Shown: positions 1-10,900 of the stretch, one piece after another
Numbering within the stretch: the first letter of the stretch is position 1
How the letters are laid out: each line of letters begins with the position of its first letter
Assembly: GCF_008974245.1 (NCBI RefSeq)
Contig: NZ_BBZI01000006.1
Location: 905,125-969,124, forward strand
DNA: 64,000 nt
DNA from: Streptomyces abyssomicinicus
GTDB taxonomy: Bacteria; Actinomycetota; Actinomycetes; Streptomycetales; Streptomycetaceae
Direction of reading: 5' to 3'
Made by a program: the position numbers and the translations under genes
The notes under the pieces: generated by a model
The model's input: only the letters and a program-made list of their open reading frames with translations
The model's database searches: none
Told to the model about the DNA's origin: nothing

Positions 1-1535
1 ACCTCGAGCGTGCCGGTGATCTTCACCCCGCCCCGCCGGGTCGCCTCCTGCGGCGCGGTGAGCGCCAGCGCCGTGGCCGCCTTGACCACCGGCACGGTGA
101 TCAGCGCGTCCTCGGCCGGGCGGTGCAGGCTGTCGCCCGCGTAGCGGAACCGGTAGGCGGCCTCGCCCACCAGGCCCGGCACGTCACGCACGGTGAACGT
201 CCCGTCCTCGCCGACCGTGACGGGCTCCAGGGTGTGCACGCCGTCCGCGTCCTCGCGCACCACCTCGACCCGCGGCGTGGTGGCCGGGGCGGGGCCGTCC
301 AGCTCCAGCCGGCCGCGCAGCGTCAGCTGCTCGCCGGCGACCGCGGGGTCCGGCTCGTAGGCCGTGCCCTCCGCGAACCGGGAGGCGGACAGGCCGTCCG
401 GGGCGGGCAGCACGTGCAGCCGGTAGGCGGTGCCCGCCGCGTCGGCGGTCACCACGAACAGGGTGCGGCCGTCCGGCGAGAACTCGACGCCGCGCGGCAC
501 CACCCGGTCGCCGGTGGCCGCGCCCTCGAAGACCGTCTCCACCGGCGGGCGGGTGTCCGCCGGGTCGGCGGGCTCCAGGGTGAGGTCTGGGGTGTCGCCG
601 GAGGCCGCGGCGCCGCGCGCGAGCCACTTGCCGTCGCCGCTGAAAGTCACGGCCGTGGGCTCGGCGCCCTCGGGCAGCGGCGTGTAGGGGTTCTCCCGGA
701 CGGCGAGGCCGGGCGTACCGAGCAACACGGTGCCCCGGCCCGCGTCGGCGAACGCGAGGGTGGAGCCGTCCGGCGAGAAGGCGGCGTCGCGGAAGTCGAG
801 GCCGCCCTGACCGGTGCCGTCGCTCCCGAGCCAGGTCTCCCCGAGGAACTCCAGCAGGCCGCTCTCCGGGTCGTCGTGCCCGGCCCGGTAGAGGCCGATG
901 TTGGGGTCGTCGTCCGGTGAACTGCGCTCCGGGGCGGTCAGCAGCATGCCGCCGGGGCCGGCCTCCAGGTGGTTGGCGGAGCTGGTGTACATGATGATCT
1001 GCGGGGCCGTCCCGTCGGCCTCGGTGGCGTGGATGGTGCCCATCGCCGCCGCGCACTCCTGCGGCGAGGCACCCTCCTGGCTCGTGAAGAACAGCAGCCC
1101 GCCGGTGTGGACCATGTCGCGGCCGCAGTCGTCCACCGGCGCCGGGGTCGACCCCAGCGGTGCGAGGTCCGCGTCGTAGCTCTGGATCGAGTCGCGCTGC
1201 CCGACGTGGATCCGGGACCCGTCCGGCTCCACCGCGATGCCGGAGACCCGGCCCTCGGTCTGCCGCTGCGCCCGCAGGACGCCGTCGAAGTCGTAGCCCA
1301 GGATGGTGCCCCCGTCGCCGGCGGCGTTCTCGTCGACGATCCAGACCCGCTGGTTGGCCGGGTCCACGGTGAACCGCGAGAAGGACGAGACCGGCAGTTC
1401 GACCACGGTGCCGCCGGGCGGCTCCTCCGCCCCCGCCGCCGGTCCCGCCGTGGCCGTGAGACCGGCTCCCGCCATGGCGGCGGCCAGCAGAACCGTCACC
1501 GCTCTGCCGCCTGTTCGTGCTCCGTACCTACGCAA
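1..1535 (-). CDS. Secreted beta-propeller (NHL/WD40-like) protein with Ig-like tail, C-terminus outside window
   Basis: The reading frame is open from about 1535 to the window edge, so the C-terminus is missing. The N-terminus has arginines, a hydrophobic Ala/Leu core and an Ala-rich cleavage region, so the product should be exported. The body carries repeats of the FSPDG / FSGDGKW type with acidic-aromatic strands, as in NHL or WD40-like propellers, for roughly residues 40-370. An Ig-like segment rich in Val, Thr and Pro follows towards the cut end. The TTG start at 1535 is preferred because it gives a normal signal peptide ([12 protein letters not shown]...) and follows a G-rich stretch; GTG at 1499 is the alternative and would leave no positive n-region. 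Function is unknown; a cell-surface or matrix binding role is inference. It is divergent from the next gene. Confidence 0.8.
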   Translation of the reverse strand, partial: MRRYGARTGGRAVTVLLAAAMAGAGLTATAGPAAGAEEPPGGTVVELPVSSFSRFTVDPANQRVWIVDENAAGDGGTILGYDFDGVLRAQRQTEGRVSGIAVEPDGSRIHVGQRDSIQSYDADLAPLGSTPAPVDDCGRDMVHTGGLLFFTSQEGASPQECAAAMGTIHATEADGTAPQIIMYTSSANHLEAGPGGMLLTAPERSSPDDDPNIGLYRAGHDDPESGLLEFLGETWLGSDGTGQGGLDFRDAAFSPDGSTLAFADAGRGTVLLGTPGLAVRENPYTPLPEGAEPTAVTFSGDGKWLARGAAASGDTPDLTLEPADPADTRPPVETVFEGAATGDRVVPRGVEFSPDGRTLFVVTADAAGTAYRLHVLPAPDGLSASRFAEGTAYEPDPAVAGEQLTLRGRLELDGPAPATTPRVEVVREDADGVHTLEPVTVGEDGTFTVRDVPGLVGEAAYRFRYAGDSLHRPAEDALITVPVVKAATALALTAPQEATRRGGVKITGTLE

Positions 1536-1716
1536 CTGCGCCCCCCACGGGTGGTGTTGGAGTGCGACACCACACGGTGCCGCTCACATGCAACACATGA
1601 AAGCGCCGTCAACAGGTTGCCCGCAAGGCGTTTTCGTAACAACCGTGATCCAGGATCCGACTCCCGCTCGAGCCTTGTACCGCCCGTGGGCGCGCGTCGT
1701 ACGACAGGATGTAGGC

Positions 1717-3774
1717 ATGGCGAACCGACTTGCGCAGGCCACGTCCCCGTATCTTCTCCAGCACGCCGACAACCCCGTCGACTGGTGGGAATGGGAGCCC
1801 GCCGCCTTCGACGAGGCACGGCGGCGTGACGTGCCGGTGCTGCTGAGCGTCGGGTACTCCAGCTGCCACTGGTGTCATGTGATGGCGCACGAGTCCTTCG
1901 AGGACAGCGCCACCGCCGCCTACCTCAACGAGCACTTCGTCTCCGTCAAGGTGGACCGCGAGGAACGGCCGGACGTGGACGCCGTGTACATGGAGGCGGT
2001 GCAGGCCGCGACCGGCCAGGGCGGCTGGCCGATGACGGTCTTCCTCACACCGGACCGGGAACCCTTCTACTTCGGGACCTACTTCCCACCAGCCCCGCGC
2101 CACGGCATGCCAGGGTTCCTCCAGGTGCTCCAGGGCGTCCACGCGGCCTGGGCGGAGCGGCGGGAGGAGGTGACCGAGGTGGCCGGGAAGATCGTGCGGG
2201 ACCTGGCCGAGCGGGAACTGCCGTACGCCGACGCCGGTGACGTCGCGCCGGGTGAGGCGGAGATGGCGTCGGCGCTGCTGGGCCTCACCCGCGAGTACGA
2301 CCCGGCCCGCGGCGGGTTCGGCGGCGCGCCGAAGTTCCCGCCGTCCATGGTCCTGGAGTTCCTGCTCCGCCATCACACCCGCACCGGCTCCGAGGGCGCG
2401 CTGCAGATGGCCGCCGACACGTGCGAGCGGATGGCGCGGGGCGGTCTGTACGACCAGCTCGGCGGCGGCTTCGCCCGGTACTCGGTGGACCGGGACTGGG
2501 TGGTGCCGCACTTCGAGAAGATGCTGTACGACAACGCCCTGCTGTGCCGCGTCTACGCCCACCTGTGGCGGTCCACCGGCTCGGAGCTGGCCCGCCGGGT
2601 CGCGCTGGAGACGGCCGGCTTCATGGTGCGTGAACTACGCACCGCCGAGGGCGGGTTCGCCTCCGCGCTGGACGCGGACAGCGACGACGGCAGTGGCCGG
2701 CACGTCGAGGGCGCGTACTACGTGTGGACGCCCGCGCAGCTGGCCGAGGTGCTCGGCGAGAAGGACGCCGAACTGGCCGCCCGCCACTTCGGGGTGACCG
2801 CCGAGGGCACCTTCGAGGAGGGCGCCTCGGTGCTGCAGCTCCCGCAGCGCTCCGACGAGGAGGGCGGCGTCTTCGACGCCGAGCGGATCGAGGGCATCCG
2901 GCGGCGCCTGTACGAGGCGCGCGAGGAACGGCCCGCGCCGGGGCGGGACGACAAGGTGGTCGCGGCGTGGAACGGGCTGGCGATCGCCGCGCTCGCCGAG
3001 ACCGGCGCGTACTTCGACCGGCCGGACCTGGTGGAGGCGGCGGTGGCCGCGGCCGACCTGCTGGTGCGGGTCCACATGGACGAGCACGCGGGGCTCGCCC
3101 GGACCAGCCGGGACGGCCGGGCCGGCGCCAACGCGGGCGTGCTGGAGGACTACGGCGACGTCGCGGAGGGCCTGATCACACTGGCCGGGGTCACCGGGGA
3201 GGGCGTCTGGCTGGAGTTCGCCGGGCTGCTCCTCGGCCACGTCCGGGAGCGGTTCACCGACCCCGCGAGCGGCGCGCTGTACGACACGGCGGCGGACGCG
3301 GAGCGGTTGTTCCGGCGGCCGCAGGACCCCACGGACAACGCGGCGCCCTCGGGGTGGACGGCGGCGGCGGGGGCGCTCCTGTCGTACGCGGCGCACACCG
3401 GGTCCGAGGCGCACCGCACGGCGGCGGAGCGGGCGCTGGGGGTCGTGAAGCTGCTGGCCCACCGTGTGCCGCGGTTCGTCGGGTGGGGGCTCGCGGTCGC
3501 CGAGGCGCGCATCGACGGGCCGCGCGAGGTGGCGGTGGTCGGTCCCCGCGGCTCGGACGCGACGCGCGTCCTGCACCGGACCGCGCTGCTCGGCGCGGCG
3601 CCGGGGGCGGTCGTCGCGGTCGGCCCCGAGGGGAGTGAGGAGTTCCCGCTGCTCGCCGACCGGCCCCTCGTCGGCGGGGCCCCGGCAGCGTACGTCTGCC
3701 GCGCCTTCACCTGCGACGCCCCCACGACGTCCCCGGCCCACCTGGCCACCACGCTCCACGCCCGCACCTCCTGA
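1717..3774 (+). CDS. DUF255 thioredoxin-fold / six-hairpin glycosidase-like protein (YyaL/SSP411 family)
   Basis: This 685-residue protein has the family's usual length and its opening signature ([21 protein letters not shown]). The N-terminal DUF255 thioredoxin-like domain covers about residues 5-165, with a CHWC motif at 50-53. The rest resembles the alpha/alpha-barrel of N-acylglucosamine 2-epimerase/six-hairpin enzymes, including [22 protein letters not shown] and [12 protein letters not shown]. The biochemical activity of the family is not established; a redox-linked sugar or protein modification role is only inferred. ATG at 1717 is chosen because homologues start here. There is no clear Shine-Dalgarno; a weak hexamer CAGGAT ends 6 bases before the start. 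The gene is single, convergent with the Mut7-C gene. Confidence 0.9.
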   Translation: MANRLAQATSPYLLQHADNPVDWWEWEPAAFDEARRRDVPVLLSVGYSSCHWCHVMAHESFEDSATAAYLNEHFVSVKVDREERPDVDAVYMEAVQAATGQGGWPMTVFLTPDREPFYFGTYFPPAPRHGMPGFLQVLQGVHAAWAERREEVTEVAGKIVRDLAERELPYADAGDVAPGEAEMASALLGLTREYDPARGGFGGAPKFPPSMVLEFLLRHHTRTGSEGALQMAADTCERMARGGLYDQLGGGFARYSVDRDWVVPHFEKMLYDNALLCRVYAHLWRSTGSELARRVALETAGFMVRELRTAEGGFASALDADSDDGSGRHVEGAYYVWTPAQLAEVLGEKDAELAARHFGVTAEGTFEEGASVLQLPQRSDEEGGVFDAERIEGIRRRLYEAREERPAPGRDDKVVAAWNGLAIAALAETGAYFDRPDLVEAAVAAADLLVRVHMDEHAGLARTSRDGRAGANAGVLEDYGDVAEGLITLAGVTGEGVWLEFAGLLLGHVRERFTDPASGALYDTAADAERLFRRPQDPTDNAAPSGWTAAAGALLSYAAHTGSEAHRTAAERALGVVKLLAHRVPRFVGWGLAVAEARIDGPREVAVVGPRGSDATRVLHRTALLGAAPGAVVAVGPEGSEEFPLLADRPLVGGAPAAYVCRAFTCDAPTTSPAHLATTLHARTS

Positions 3775-4139
3775 CACCCCGCCCGGCCCGCACCGCCCCC
3801 GCGGGCGGCCGGGCCGCCGAGGCGCGGGAGGGGCACTCCCCCGGACCCGCGTCCGGGGGCCGCGCCCCGCACGCACGCGAAGCCGAGAGCCCGGGCGCCC
3901 CACGGCCGCCCGCCCGGCCCCCACCACCGCGGAACGCCCGCCCGGGCCACCGTGGAACGCCCGCCCGGGCCACGGGTGCGCCACACCCGCACTGCGGCCG
4001 CCCGCCCGGCCCGCACCCACCGGAACGCACGCCCGCACCACCGCGGAACGCTCGCCCGCACCACCAGGACGCACGCCAGGGCCACCGCGGAACGCTCGCC
4101 CGCACCGCGGCGGGCGACGCGCCCGCGCCGCGGAGGGCG
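3775..4139. repeat. Non-coding gap with degenerate ~23-bp direct repeats
   Basis: This 365-base gap between two convergent genes contains degenerate repeats with the core CACCGCGGAACGCYCGCCCG. The clearest pair is 3924-3946 and 3947-3969, 23 bp each and differing at one base. Further, more diverged copies lie near 4017-4060 and at 4082-4104. I see no gene and no convincing terminator hairpin here. The apparent open frames are a by-product of base composition. Confidence 0.7.
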
Positions 4140-4898
4140 TCAGCCCGTGCCCGGGCCGTACTCGGCGACCGCCCGGTCGACGATGGCGACCAACTGCTCG
4201 TGGTGGGCGCCCTTCCAGTACACGCGCCCGCACTCACCGCACTCGGCGAACACCTCGTACGTCCGCGTCGTCCCCGCCTCCAGCCGGTCCGCGACGTCCG
4301 CCTTCGTCGCCCCCCGCAGCTCCCCGTTGCACGCCGTGCACCGCGTCCACGGCCGCAGCCGCGGGGCGAACCGCCGCAGCACCTCCCGCAGCTGCTCGTC
4401 GGGCCGGGTGCTGTACACGTACGCCCCCGCCCAGATCTCGCGCCGCCGCAGCAGTCCCCGGTCCCGGCTGAGCAGGACCCGCCGCTCGGCGGCCGACCGG
4501 GCGGACAGCGCCGGGTCCCCGATGTCGAGCGACTCGTACGCGACGTCGACCCCCAGCAGCCGCAGCCGCCGCGCCAGCGTCCCCAGGTGCACGTCCAGCA
4601 GGAACCGCAGCGGCACCTGCGGCGCCCCCGGCGTGACCTGCGGCGGCCGGACCGGCCGGACCTCGACGGACTCCCCGGCCGTCGGGGTGTGGGAGACCGG
4701 CACCGTCCGGCCGTCGACCACCAGCTCGCCCACCTCGGTGAGCGGCACCCCCAGCGACTCCACGACGTGGCCCAGCGTCGACACCCCGTCGACCGCCGCC
4801 GTCGCCTCTCCCCCGCGGACGAAGAGCCGCAGTTGCGGCGCGACCCTCACATGGATTCCCGTCGCACCCGAACCCGTAGCACTCGCGCTGCCGACCAT
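4140..4898 (-). CDS. Ubiquitin-like + Mut7-C RNase domain protein
   Basis: The 252-residue product has two parts. Residues about 15-85 look like the Mut7-C ubiquitin-like (ThiS-like) domain. Residues about 97-245 match the Mut7-C RNAse (PIN-like) domain: FLLDVHLGTLARRLRLLG with Asp102, then LLSRDRGLL with Asp145. A zinc ribbon follows, with Cys187/Cys190 and Cys220/Cys223. The family is predicted to be a metal-dependent RNase; the substrate is unknown. ATG 4898 is chosen because the hexamer CATTCT at 4905-4910 (read on -) ends 6 bases before it and no Shine-Dalgarno is present, suggesting a leaderless start. The frame stays open upstream to 4961, but that extension lacks family-like residues. 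Confidence 0.9.
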   Translation of the reverse strand: MVGSASATGSGATGIHVRVAPQLRLFVRGGEATAAVDGVSTLGHVVESLGVPLTEVGELVVDGRTVPVSHTPTAGESVEVRPVRPPQVTPGAPQVPLRFLLDVHLGTLARRLRLLGVDVAYESLDIGDPALSARSAAERRVLLSRDRGLLRRREIWAGAYVYSTRPDEQLREVLRRFAPRLRPWTRCTACNGELRGATKADVADRLEAGTTRTYEVFAECGECGRVYWKGAHHEQLVAIVDRAVAEYGPGTG

Positions 4899-4979
4899 GC
4901 GGCCAGAATGACACGTGCGCCCGGGCGGGCCGGAAGCATTTTCCGGCCCGCCCGGGCGCACCCGCCGAGTTCCTGGGCG

Positions 4980-5648
4980 TCAGGCGTGCTGGTAGGCCAC
5001 CAGCGAGATGCCCACGTAGTGGACGATGAAGGCCGCCAGCGTGAACGAGTGGAAGACCTCGTGGAACCCGAAGTACCGCGGCGACGGGTTCGGCTTCTTC
5101 ACGCCGTAGATCACGCCGCCCACGCTGTAGAGCACCCCGCCGACGACCACGCACACCAGCACCGCGACGCCGCCCGCCCGCATGAACTCGGGCAGGAAGA
5201 AGACCGCCGCCCAGCCCATCGCGATGTAGCAGGGCGTGTAGAGCCAGCGCGGCGCGCCGACCCAGAAGACGCGGAACAGGATGCCGGCCACCGCGGCGGC
5301 CCAGACGCCCCACAGCAGCCACTGCCCCTTGGCGTCCGGCAGCAGCAGGATCGTCAGCGGCGTGTACGTGCCGGCGATGATCAGGAAGATGTTGGCGTGG
5401 TCCAGTCGGCGTAGTACGCCGTCCATTCGGGGGGACCAGTTGCCCCGGTGGTAGAGAGCACTCACGCCGAAGAGAAGGCATGCCGTGAGGGTGTAGATCC
5501 CACAGGCGATACGTCCCCGGGTGGAGTCGGCGAGAGCGGTGAGGACGAGTCCGGCGATCAAAGCTGCCGGGAACATCCCCAGGTGCAGCCATCCGCGCAG
5601 CCGGGGCTTGATCTGCTCCGGGAGAGAGGGTGCGGTCATGTCAATCAT
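4980..5648 (-). CDS. Hemolysin III family (PAQR/YqfA-like) membrane protein
   Basis: A 222-residue integral membrane protein with seven predicted helices. It has the family's conserved residues: LYHRGNW after helix 2, LDHANIFLIIAGTYTP in helix 3, and GFHEVFHSFTLAAFIVHY near the end, with the His residues thought to bind zinc. PAQR-type bacterial proteins are linked to membrane-lipid homeostasis; direct haemolytic activity is doubtful. Start MIDMTAPS at 5648 is chosen for a weak GTAGG just upstream; ATG 5639 (MTAPS) is possible. The open frame runs further upstream without family similarity. It is divergent from pckG across about 290 bp. Confidence 0.92.
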   Translation of the reverse strand: MIDMTAPSLPEQIKPRLRGWLHLGMFPAALIAGLVLTALADSTRGRIACGIYTLTACLLFGVSALYHRGNWSPRMDGVLRRLDHANIFLIIAGTYTPLTILLLPDAKGQWLLWGVWAAAVAGILFRVFWVGAPRWLYTPCYIAMGWAAVFFLPEFMRAGGVAVLVCVVVGGVLYSVGGVIYGVKKPNPSPRYFGFHEVFHSFTLAAFIVHYVGISLVAYQHA

Positions 5649-5747
5649 CGTACCTACGGAACCGTAAGTTACAGGTGAGTGCCAGGAGCGCGTGAACGCC
5701 CGCGACCAGGCAATTGTGCTCTCCCCCGAGACCAAACGCATCAATCA

Positions 5748-5761
5748 GTGAGCTTGCTCAC
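5748..5761. promoter_or_regulatory. Palindrome GTGAGC-tt-GCTCAC in the pckG / hemolysin III divergent region
   Basis: A perfect inverted repeat (16 bp if the flanking A/T pair is counted, 5747-5762) lies between the two divergent genes, about 175 bp before the pckG start. Its size and placement suit a dimeric repressor or activator site. No regulator can be named from the sequence. Confidence 0.4.
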
Positions 5762-5936
5762 TCCGCTCAGGTGTGCGCCCCCCTGGACAGATGGGCGCTA
5801 CTCCTCGAAGATCATATGAGTGAGGTCCGCTCCGAATGAGCACCCGTCATCGTCCGGGGCGGTACGAACGCACCACAAGGGCACCACCCATGTCCCGGAC
5901 AACAGCAGCCGCAGCAACCCTGATGAGGAGCATTTC

Positions 5937-7802
5937 GTGGCGCGCGACATCGAGGCTCCGCCGACCGTCACCACCGACGCGACGGAAGAACCCCCCACCC
6001 AGCACCCCGAACTGATCTCGTGGGTCGACGAGATCGCCGAACTGACGCAGCCCGACAGGGTGGTCTGGTGCGACGGCTCGGAGGCCGAGTACGACCGGCT
6101 GTGCGAGGAGCTCGTCCGCAAGGGCACCTTCAAGAAGCTGGACCCGGTCAAGCGCCCGAACTCGTACTACGCCGCCTCCGACCCCACCGACGTCGCCCGG
6201 GTGGAGGACCGCACCTTCATCTGCGCGGAGCGCGAGGAGGACGCCGGCCCCACCAACCACTGGAAGGCCCCCGCCGAGATGCGGGAGACGTTCCAGGGCA
6301 AGGACGGCCGGGGCGGCATCTTCCGCGGCTCGATGCGCGGCCGGACGATGTACGTCGTCCCGTTCTGCATGGGCCCGCTGGGCTCCGACCTCTCCGCCAT
6401 CGGCGTGGAGATCACCGACTCGGCCTACGTCGCCGTCTCGATGCGCACCATGACCCGGATGGGCCGGCCCGTCCTCGACGAGCTGGGCGACGACGGCTTC
6501 TTCGTGAAGGCCGTCCACACCCTGGGCGCCCCGCTGGAGCCGGGCGAGCAGGACGTGCCGTGGCCGTGCAACACCACGAAGTACATCTCGCACTTCCCCG
6601 AGAGCCGGGAGATCTGGTCCTACGGCTCGGGCTACGGCGGCAACGCGCTGCTCGGCAAGAAGTGCTACGCCCTGCGCATCGCCTCCGTGATGGCGCGCGA
6701 CGAGGGCTGGCTCGCCGAGCACATGCTGATCCTCAAGCTCACGCCGCCGCGCGGTGAGTCGAAGTACGTGGCCGCCGCGTTCCCGAGCGCCTGCGGCAAG
6801 ACCAACCTGGCCATGCTGGAGCCGACGGTCCGCGGCTGGACGGTGGAGACCATCGGCGACGACATCGCCTGGATGCGCTTCGGCGAGGACGGCCGCCTGT
6901 ACGCCATCAACCCGGAGGCCGGGTTCTTCGGCGTCGCCCCCGGCACCGGCGAGCACACCAACGCCAACGCCATGAAGACCCTCTGGGGCAACGCGGTCTT
7001 CACCAACGTCGCGCTCACCGACGACGGCGACGTGTGGTGGGAGGGCATGACCGAGGAGGCCCCCGCCCACCTCACGGACTGGAAGGGCAACGACTGGACC
7101 CCGGAGTCCGGCACGCCCGCCGCCCACCCCAACGCCCGGTTCACCGTCCCGGCCGCCCAGTGCCCGATCATCGCGCCCGAGTGGGAGGACCCCAGGGGCG
7201 TGCCGATCTCGGCCATCCTGTTCGGCGGCCGGCGCGCCAGCGCGGTGCCGCTGGTGACGGAGTCCTTCGACTGGAACCACGGCGTCTTCCTGGGCGCCAA
7301 CGTCGCCAGCGAGAAGACGGCCGCCGCCGAGGGCAAGGTCGGCGAGCTGCGGCGCGACCCGTTCGCCATGCTGCCGTTCTGCGGCTACAACATGGGCGAC
7401 TACATGGCCCACTGGATCGAGGTCGGCAAGGCCGCCGGCAAGGACGGCCAGGCCGGGCTGCCGAAGATCTACTACGTCAACTGGTTCCGCAAGGACGAGT
7501 CCGGCCGCTTCGTGTGGCCCGGGTTCGGCGAGAACAGCCGGGTCCTGAAGTGGATCGTCGACCGGCTCGACGGCAAGGCGGAGGGCGTGCGGACGCCGAT
7601 CGGCATCCTCCCCGCCAGGTCCTCCTTCGACACGGAGGGCCTGGACATGCCCGAGGCCGACCTCGACCTGCTGCTCAGCGTCGACAAGGACGTCTGGAAG
7701 CAGGAGGCGGCGCTGGTCCCGGACCACCTGAACACCTTCGGCGACCACACGCCGAAGGAGCTGTGGGACCAGTACGAGGCCCTGGTCGACCGGCTCGGCT
7801 GA
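5937..7802 (+). CDS. pckG: Phosphoenolpyruvate carboxykinase (GTP)
   Basis: Converts oxaloacetate and GTP to PEP, CO2 and GDP, the entry step of gluconeogenesis from C4 acids. The 621-residue length fits the GTP-dependent class. Diagnostic segments are the active-site lid/PEPCK signature [12 protein letters not shown] near residue 282 (kinase-1a loop with the reactive Cys), GDDIAWM near 307 (kinase-2) and [22 protein letters not shown] near the C-terminal third. The GTG at 5937 is chosen because AGGAG lies six bases upstream; the frame extends to 5820 but that part has no family residues. It is a single transcription unit, followed by a terminator and convergent with the STAND NTPase gene. 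Confidence 0.97.
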   Translation: MARDIEAPPTVTTDATEEPPTQHPELISWVDEIAELTQPDRVVWCDGSEAEYDRLCEELVRKGTFKKLDPVKRPNSYYAASDPTDVARVEDRTFICAEREEDAGPTNHWKAPAEMRETFQGKDGRGGIFRGSMRGRTMYVVPFCMGPLGSDLSAIGVEITDSAYVAVSMRTMTRMGRPVLDELGDDGFFVKAVHTLGAPLEPGEQDVPWPCNTTKYISHFPESREIWSYGSGYGGNALLGKKCYALRIASVMARDEGWLAEHMLILKLTPPRGESKYVAAAFPSACGKTNLAMLEPTVRGWTVETIGDDIAWMRFGEDGRLYAINPEAGFFGVAPGTGEHTNANAMKTLWGNAVFTNVALTDDGDVWWEGMTEEAPAHLTDWKGNDWTPESGTPAAHPNARFTVPAAQCPIIAPEWEDPRGVPISAILFGGRRASAVPLVTESFDWNHGVFLGANVASEKTAAAEGKVGELRRDPFAMLPFCGYNMGDYMAHWIEVGKAAGKDGQAGLPKIYYVNWFRKDESGRFVWPGFGENSRVLKWIVDRLDGKAEGVRTPIGILPARSSFDTEGLDMPEADLDLLLSVDKDVWKQEAALVPDHLNTFGDHTPKELWDQYEALVDRLG

Positions 7803-7817
7803 CACCCTCCCCACGCC

Positions 7818-7876
7818 CCGCGGCCGGCCACCCCGACGTATGCCCTGACCTGCGACGTCGCCCTGGCCGGCCGCGG
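7818..7876. terminator. Inverted repeat after pckG
   Basis: Arms of 13 bp (7818-7830 and 7864-7876, CCGCGGCCGGCCA and its complement) enclose a 33-base loop, 15 bases after the pckG stop and before a convergent gene. A bidirectional terminator is likely. Confidence 0.6.
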
Positions 7877-7935
7877 CCGCTCCCGCACTCCTCCCGCACC
7901 CCTCCCGCGCCGCCCGGCGCGGCGGCCGGAGCGGC

Positions 7936-7988
7936 GGGGCGGCGGGGTCAGCCGGAGCGGCGGGACGGCCGGGGCGGCGGGGTCAGCC
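7936..7988. repeat. 18-bp direct repeat, period 35
   Basis: GGGGCGGCGGGGTCAGCC occurs at 7936-7953 and again at 7971-7988. The second copy contains the stop codon of the STAND NTPase gene (- strand), so the duplication copied the gene's 3' end into the spacer. Confidence 0.75.
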
Positions 7989-10900
7989 GCCCAGGATCTC
8001 GCGCGCCGCGCGCGTCGGCGTGAGCCCCAGCCGCCAGGCGGGCCACCCCTCCCCGGCCGGCAGCCCCCGGCGCAGGAAGAGCTCCCAGGTGGCCGCGCAG
8101 TCCACCAGCCGGGGGTCCTTCACCACCGGCACCAGCGCGGCCAGCTCCGCCTGCGCCGTCTCCGTGCCCCCCGCTGCCGCGTACGGCAGCAGCGTGCACC
8201 GCAGGAAGCGTCCCCACGCCTCCGCCCGCGCGTCCCCGCAGGACTCCGCCAGCCCCACCGCCTCGTCGCACAGCGCGAGCCCCCGCTCCTCCCGGGAGTT
8301 GCCCGCGTCGATCACCGCGAGTTCCAGGCAGGTCCACGCCTCGCCGTGCACGACCCCCGCCCGCCGGAAGTCGACCCGCGCGTCCACCAGCAGCTGCCGG
8401 GCGAACCCGGAGTTGCGCAGTGAGCCGGCCCGCGCGGCCCGCTGGTCGCGGGTCACCCGCGCCAGGTGGTGCCGCGCCCAGCCCAGGCCGTACACGTCCC
8501 TCATGCGGGAGAACAGCGCCCGCGAGCGCTCCAGCTCACGCCCCGCCTCGTCGAGGTCGCCGGTCTCCTCCAGAGCCTGCCCCAGGTAGTGCAGCGTCCA
8601 CGCCTCGCCGCGCAGGTCCTCGATCTCCCGGTGCAGGGCGACCGCCTTGCGCAGCCCCTCGACCGCGCCCGCCGCCTCGCCGTCCGCCAGCCGGGCCCGC
8701 TCCAGCTGCGTGCGGGTCCACGCCTGGCCGCGGGTGTCCCGGGTGCGCCGGTACAGGTCGAGCGCGGCCCGCAGCTCCTGTCGTCCGCGTTCCACGTCGC
8801 CGGTGCGCAGCGCCAGCTGGCCGAACTGGTAGCGGGCCCACGCCTCGCCGTGCACCGCCTCCGCGGCCCGGTGCAGCGCCAGCGACTGCCCCAGCAGCTG
8901 CCGCGCCTCGGCGAGGTTGCCCCGGTCCCGTTCGACGGCGCCCAGCGCGTGCAGGGTCCAGGCCCGGTCGGCGGCCAGTTCCGGCGCGGTCTGCAGCTGG
9001 ACCGCCTCACGCAGCTTGGCGGCGGCCTCCGGCAGGTTGCCCTGGTGGTGCAGGGTGATGCCCAGCGACCCCATGGCGCGCGCCGCGTCGGCCTCCTGCG
9101 CGGAGGCCCGGTAGTCGTCGACCAGTGAGGAGAGCGTGGACTTCGCCTTGTCGAGGTCGCCGATCTGCCGCGCGGCGATGCCGGTGCGCCAGGTCACCGA
9201 GCGGAGCATCAGCCCCTCGTCGACGGACCTGGCCAGCTCGTTGATCTCCCCCAGCCGGTACATGTCGCCGCGCAGCAGGCAGTAGTCGCACAGGGCGCCC
9301 AGTAGCGCGTGCACGGCCGAGCGGTCCACGCCGTCGGCGTGCCGCAGCGCGGCGGTGATGAAGGCGGACTCGTCGTCCAGCCAGCGCAGCGCCTCCTTGG
9401 GGGAGGAGAAGCCCTGCGGGGCGGCGCCGGCCGGGGAGGACAGTCCGGTGCGGGTGGAGACGTTGCCGTCGAGCATCCGCAGCACCGAGTCGGCGAGCCG
9501 GGCGTAGGTGCTGATCAGGCGTTCCTGCGCGGCGGTGCGCTCGGCCGGGGTCTCCTCCTCCTGGAGGCGCTCCTGGGCGAAGGCGCGGACCACGTCGTGC
9601 AGCCGGCAGCGGGTGCCGCGGACGGGTTCGACCAGGCCCGCGCGGGCCAGGGCGGCGAGGTGGCGCCAGGCGTCCTGCTCGTCGGTGGCCAGCAGCGAGG
9701 CGGCGGCCGCCGCGCCGAGCGAGGCACGGCCGGCCAGGGCGAGGCGGCGCAGCAGGCGGCGGGCCTGCTCGGACTGGTCGGTGTAGCGCAGCCACAGGGC
9801 GCGCTGCACGGGGGTGACCGGCCCGTAGGCGTCCAGGTCCTCCGCGAGCCGGGCGGGGGTCCGGGCGCCGAGGGCGGTGCCGGCGACGCGCAGCGCCAGC
9901 GGGAGGCCGCCGCACAGCCGGTGGACGCGGTCGGCGGACCCGTCGTCGCGGGGACGGTCGGTGCCGGGCGGGGTGTAGGCGGCCAGGGCCTCGCGGGCGT
10001 CGTCCTCGGGCAGCGGCTGGACGGCCAGCTGGTGGGTGCGGGCGGGCAGGTCGCGCGGCAGGACCAGCGGGGTGCGGGAGGTGACCAGCAGCAGGCTCTC
10101 GGAGCGCTCCGGGAGCAGGGCGCGGACCTGGTCGGGGTCGGAGGCGTCGTCCAGCAGCATGATCACCGGCAGTCCGGCCAGGTGGCGGCGGTACAGCTCG
10201 GTGAGGCGGGTGAGCTGCTGCTCGGGAGTGGAACCCTCGCGGAACAGCAGCTGTTCGCGTGGCGCGCCGAGCCGGTTCAGGAGGTGGAGCAGGGCCTGCC
10301 GGGTGGGCAGCGGGGGGTCGGACGGGGAGTCGCCCCGCAGGTCGACCAGACAGGCGCCGCGGTACTCGTCCCGCAGGTCGTGGGCGGCGCGGGCGGCGAG
10401 CGCGGTGCGGCCGGAGCCGGGGACGCCGTGCAGCACCACCACCGTGGGGCGGCTGTCGGCGTCCGCGCGGGCGGCGCGCGCCCAGCGGCGGATGGCGGTC
10501 AGTTCCTCCCGGCGGCCCGCGAAGGGGGCGTCGGCCGGCGGTAACTGGTCGAACGAGCGCTCCAGTGTGACGCGGCGGCGGGCGGCGGCGCTCTTGTCGT
10601 TGCCGCGCAGCCGGGGCGGTGCGGACGGCGAGCGCTGCGGTGCTGCGAGGCGGCGCTGCTGCTCCAGCCAGGGGCGGATGCCGCGCAGTTCCAGGGCGGT
10701 GAGCCACTGCAGCCGCAGGGCCTCGGGGCCGCCGGGCTGCAGCACCGCCCCGGCGTGGTGGTGGGCGGCGGGCAGGTGCGAGGCGGTGACTCTGACGACG
10801 GCGGTCGCGGTGGCCGTCAGCCCGACGGACAGGCCCGCGCCGAGGGCGACGGCGCCGCCGGTGCCGAGGGCGAGGTCGGCGACGGTCGCGGTGGCGGCGG

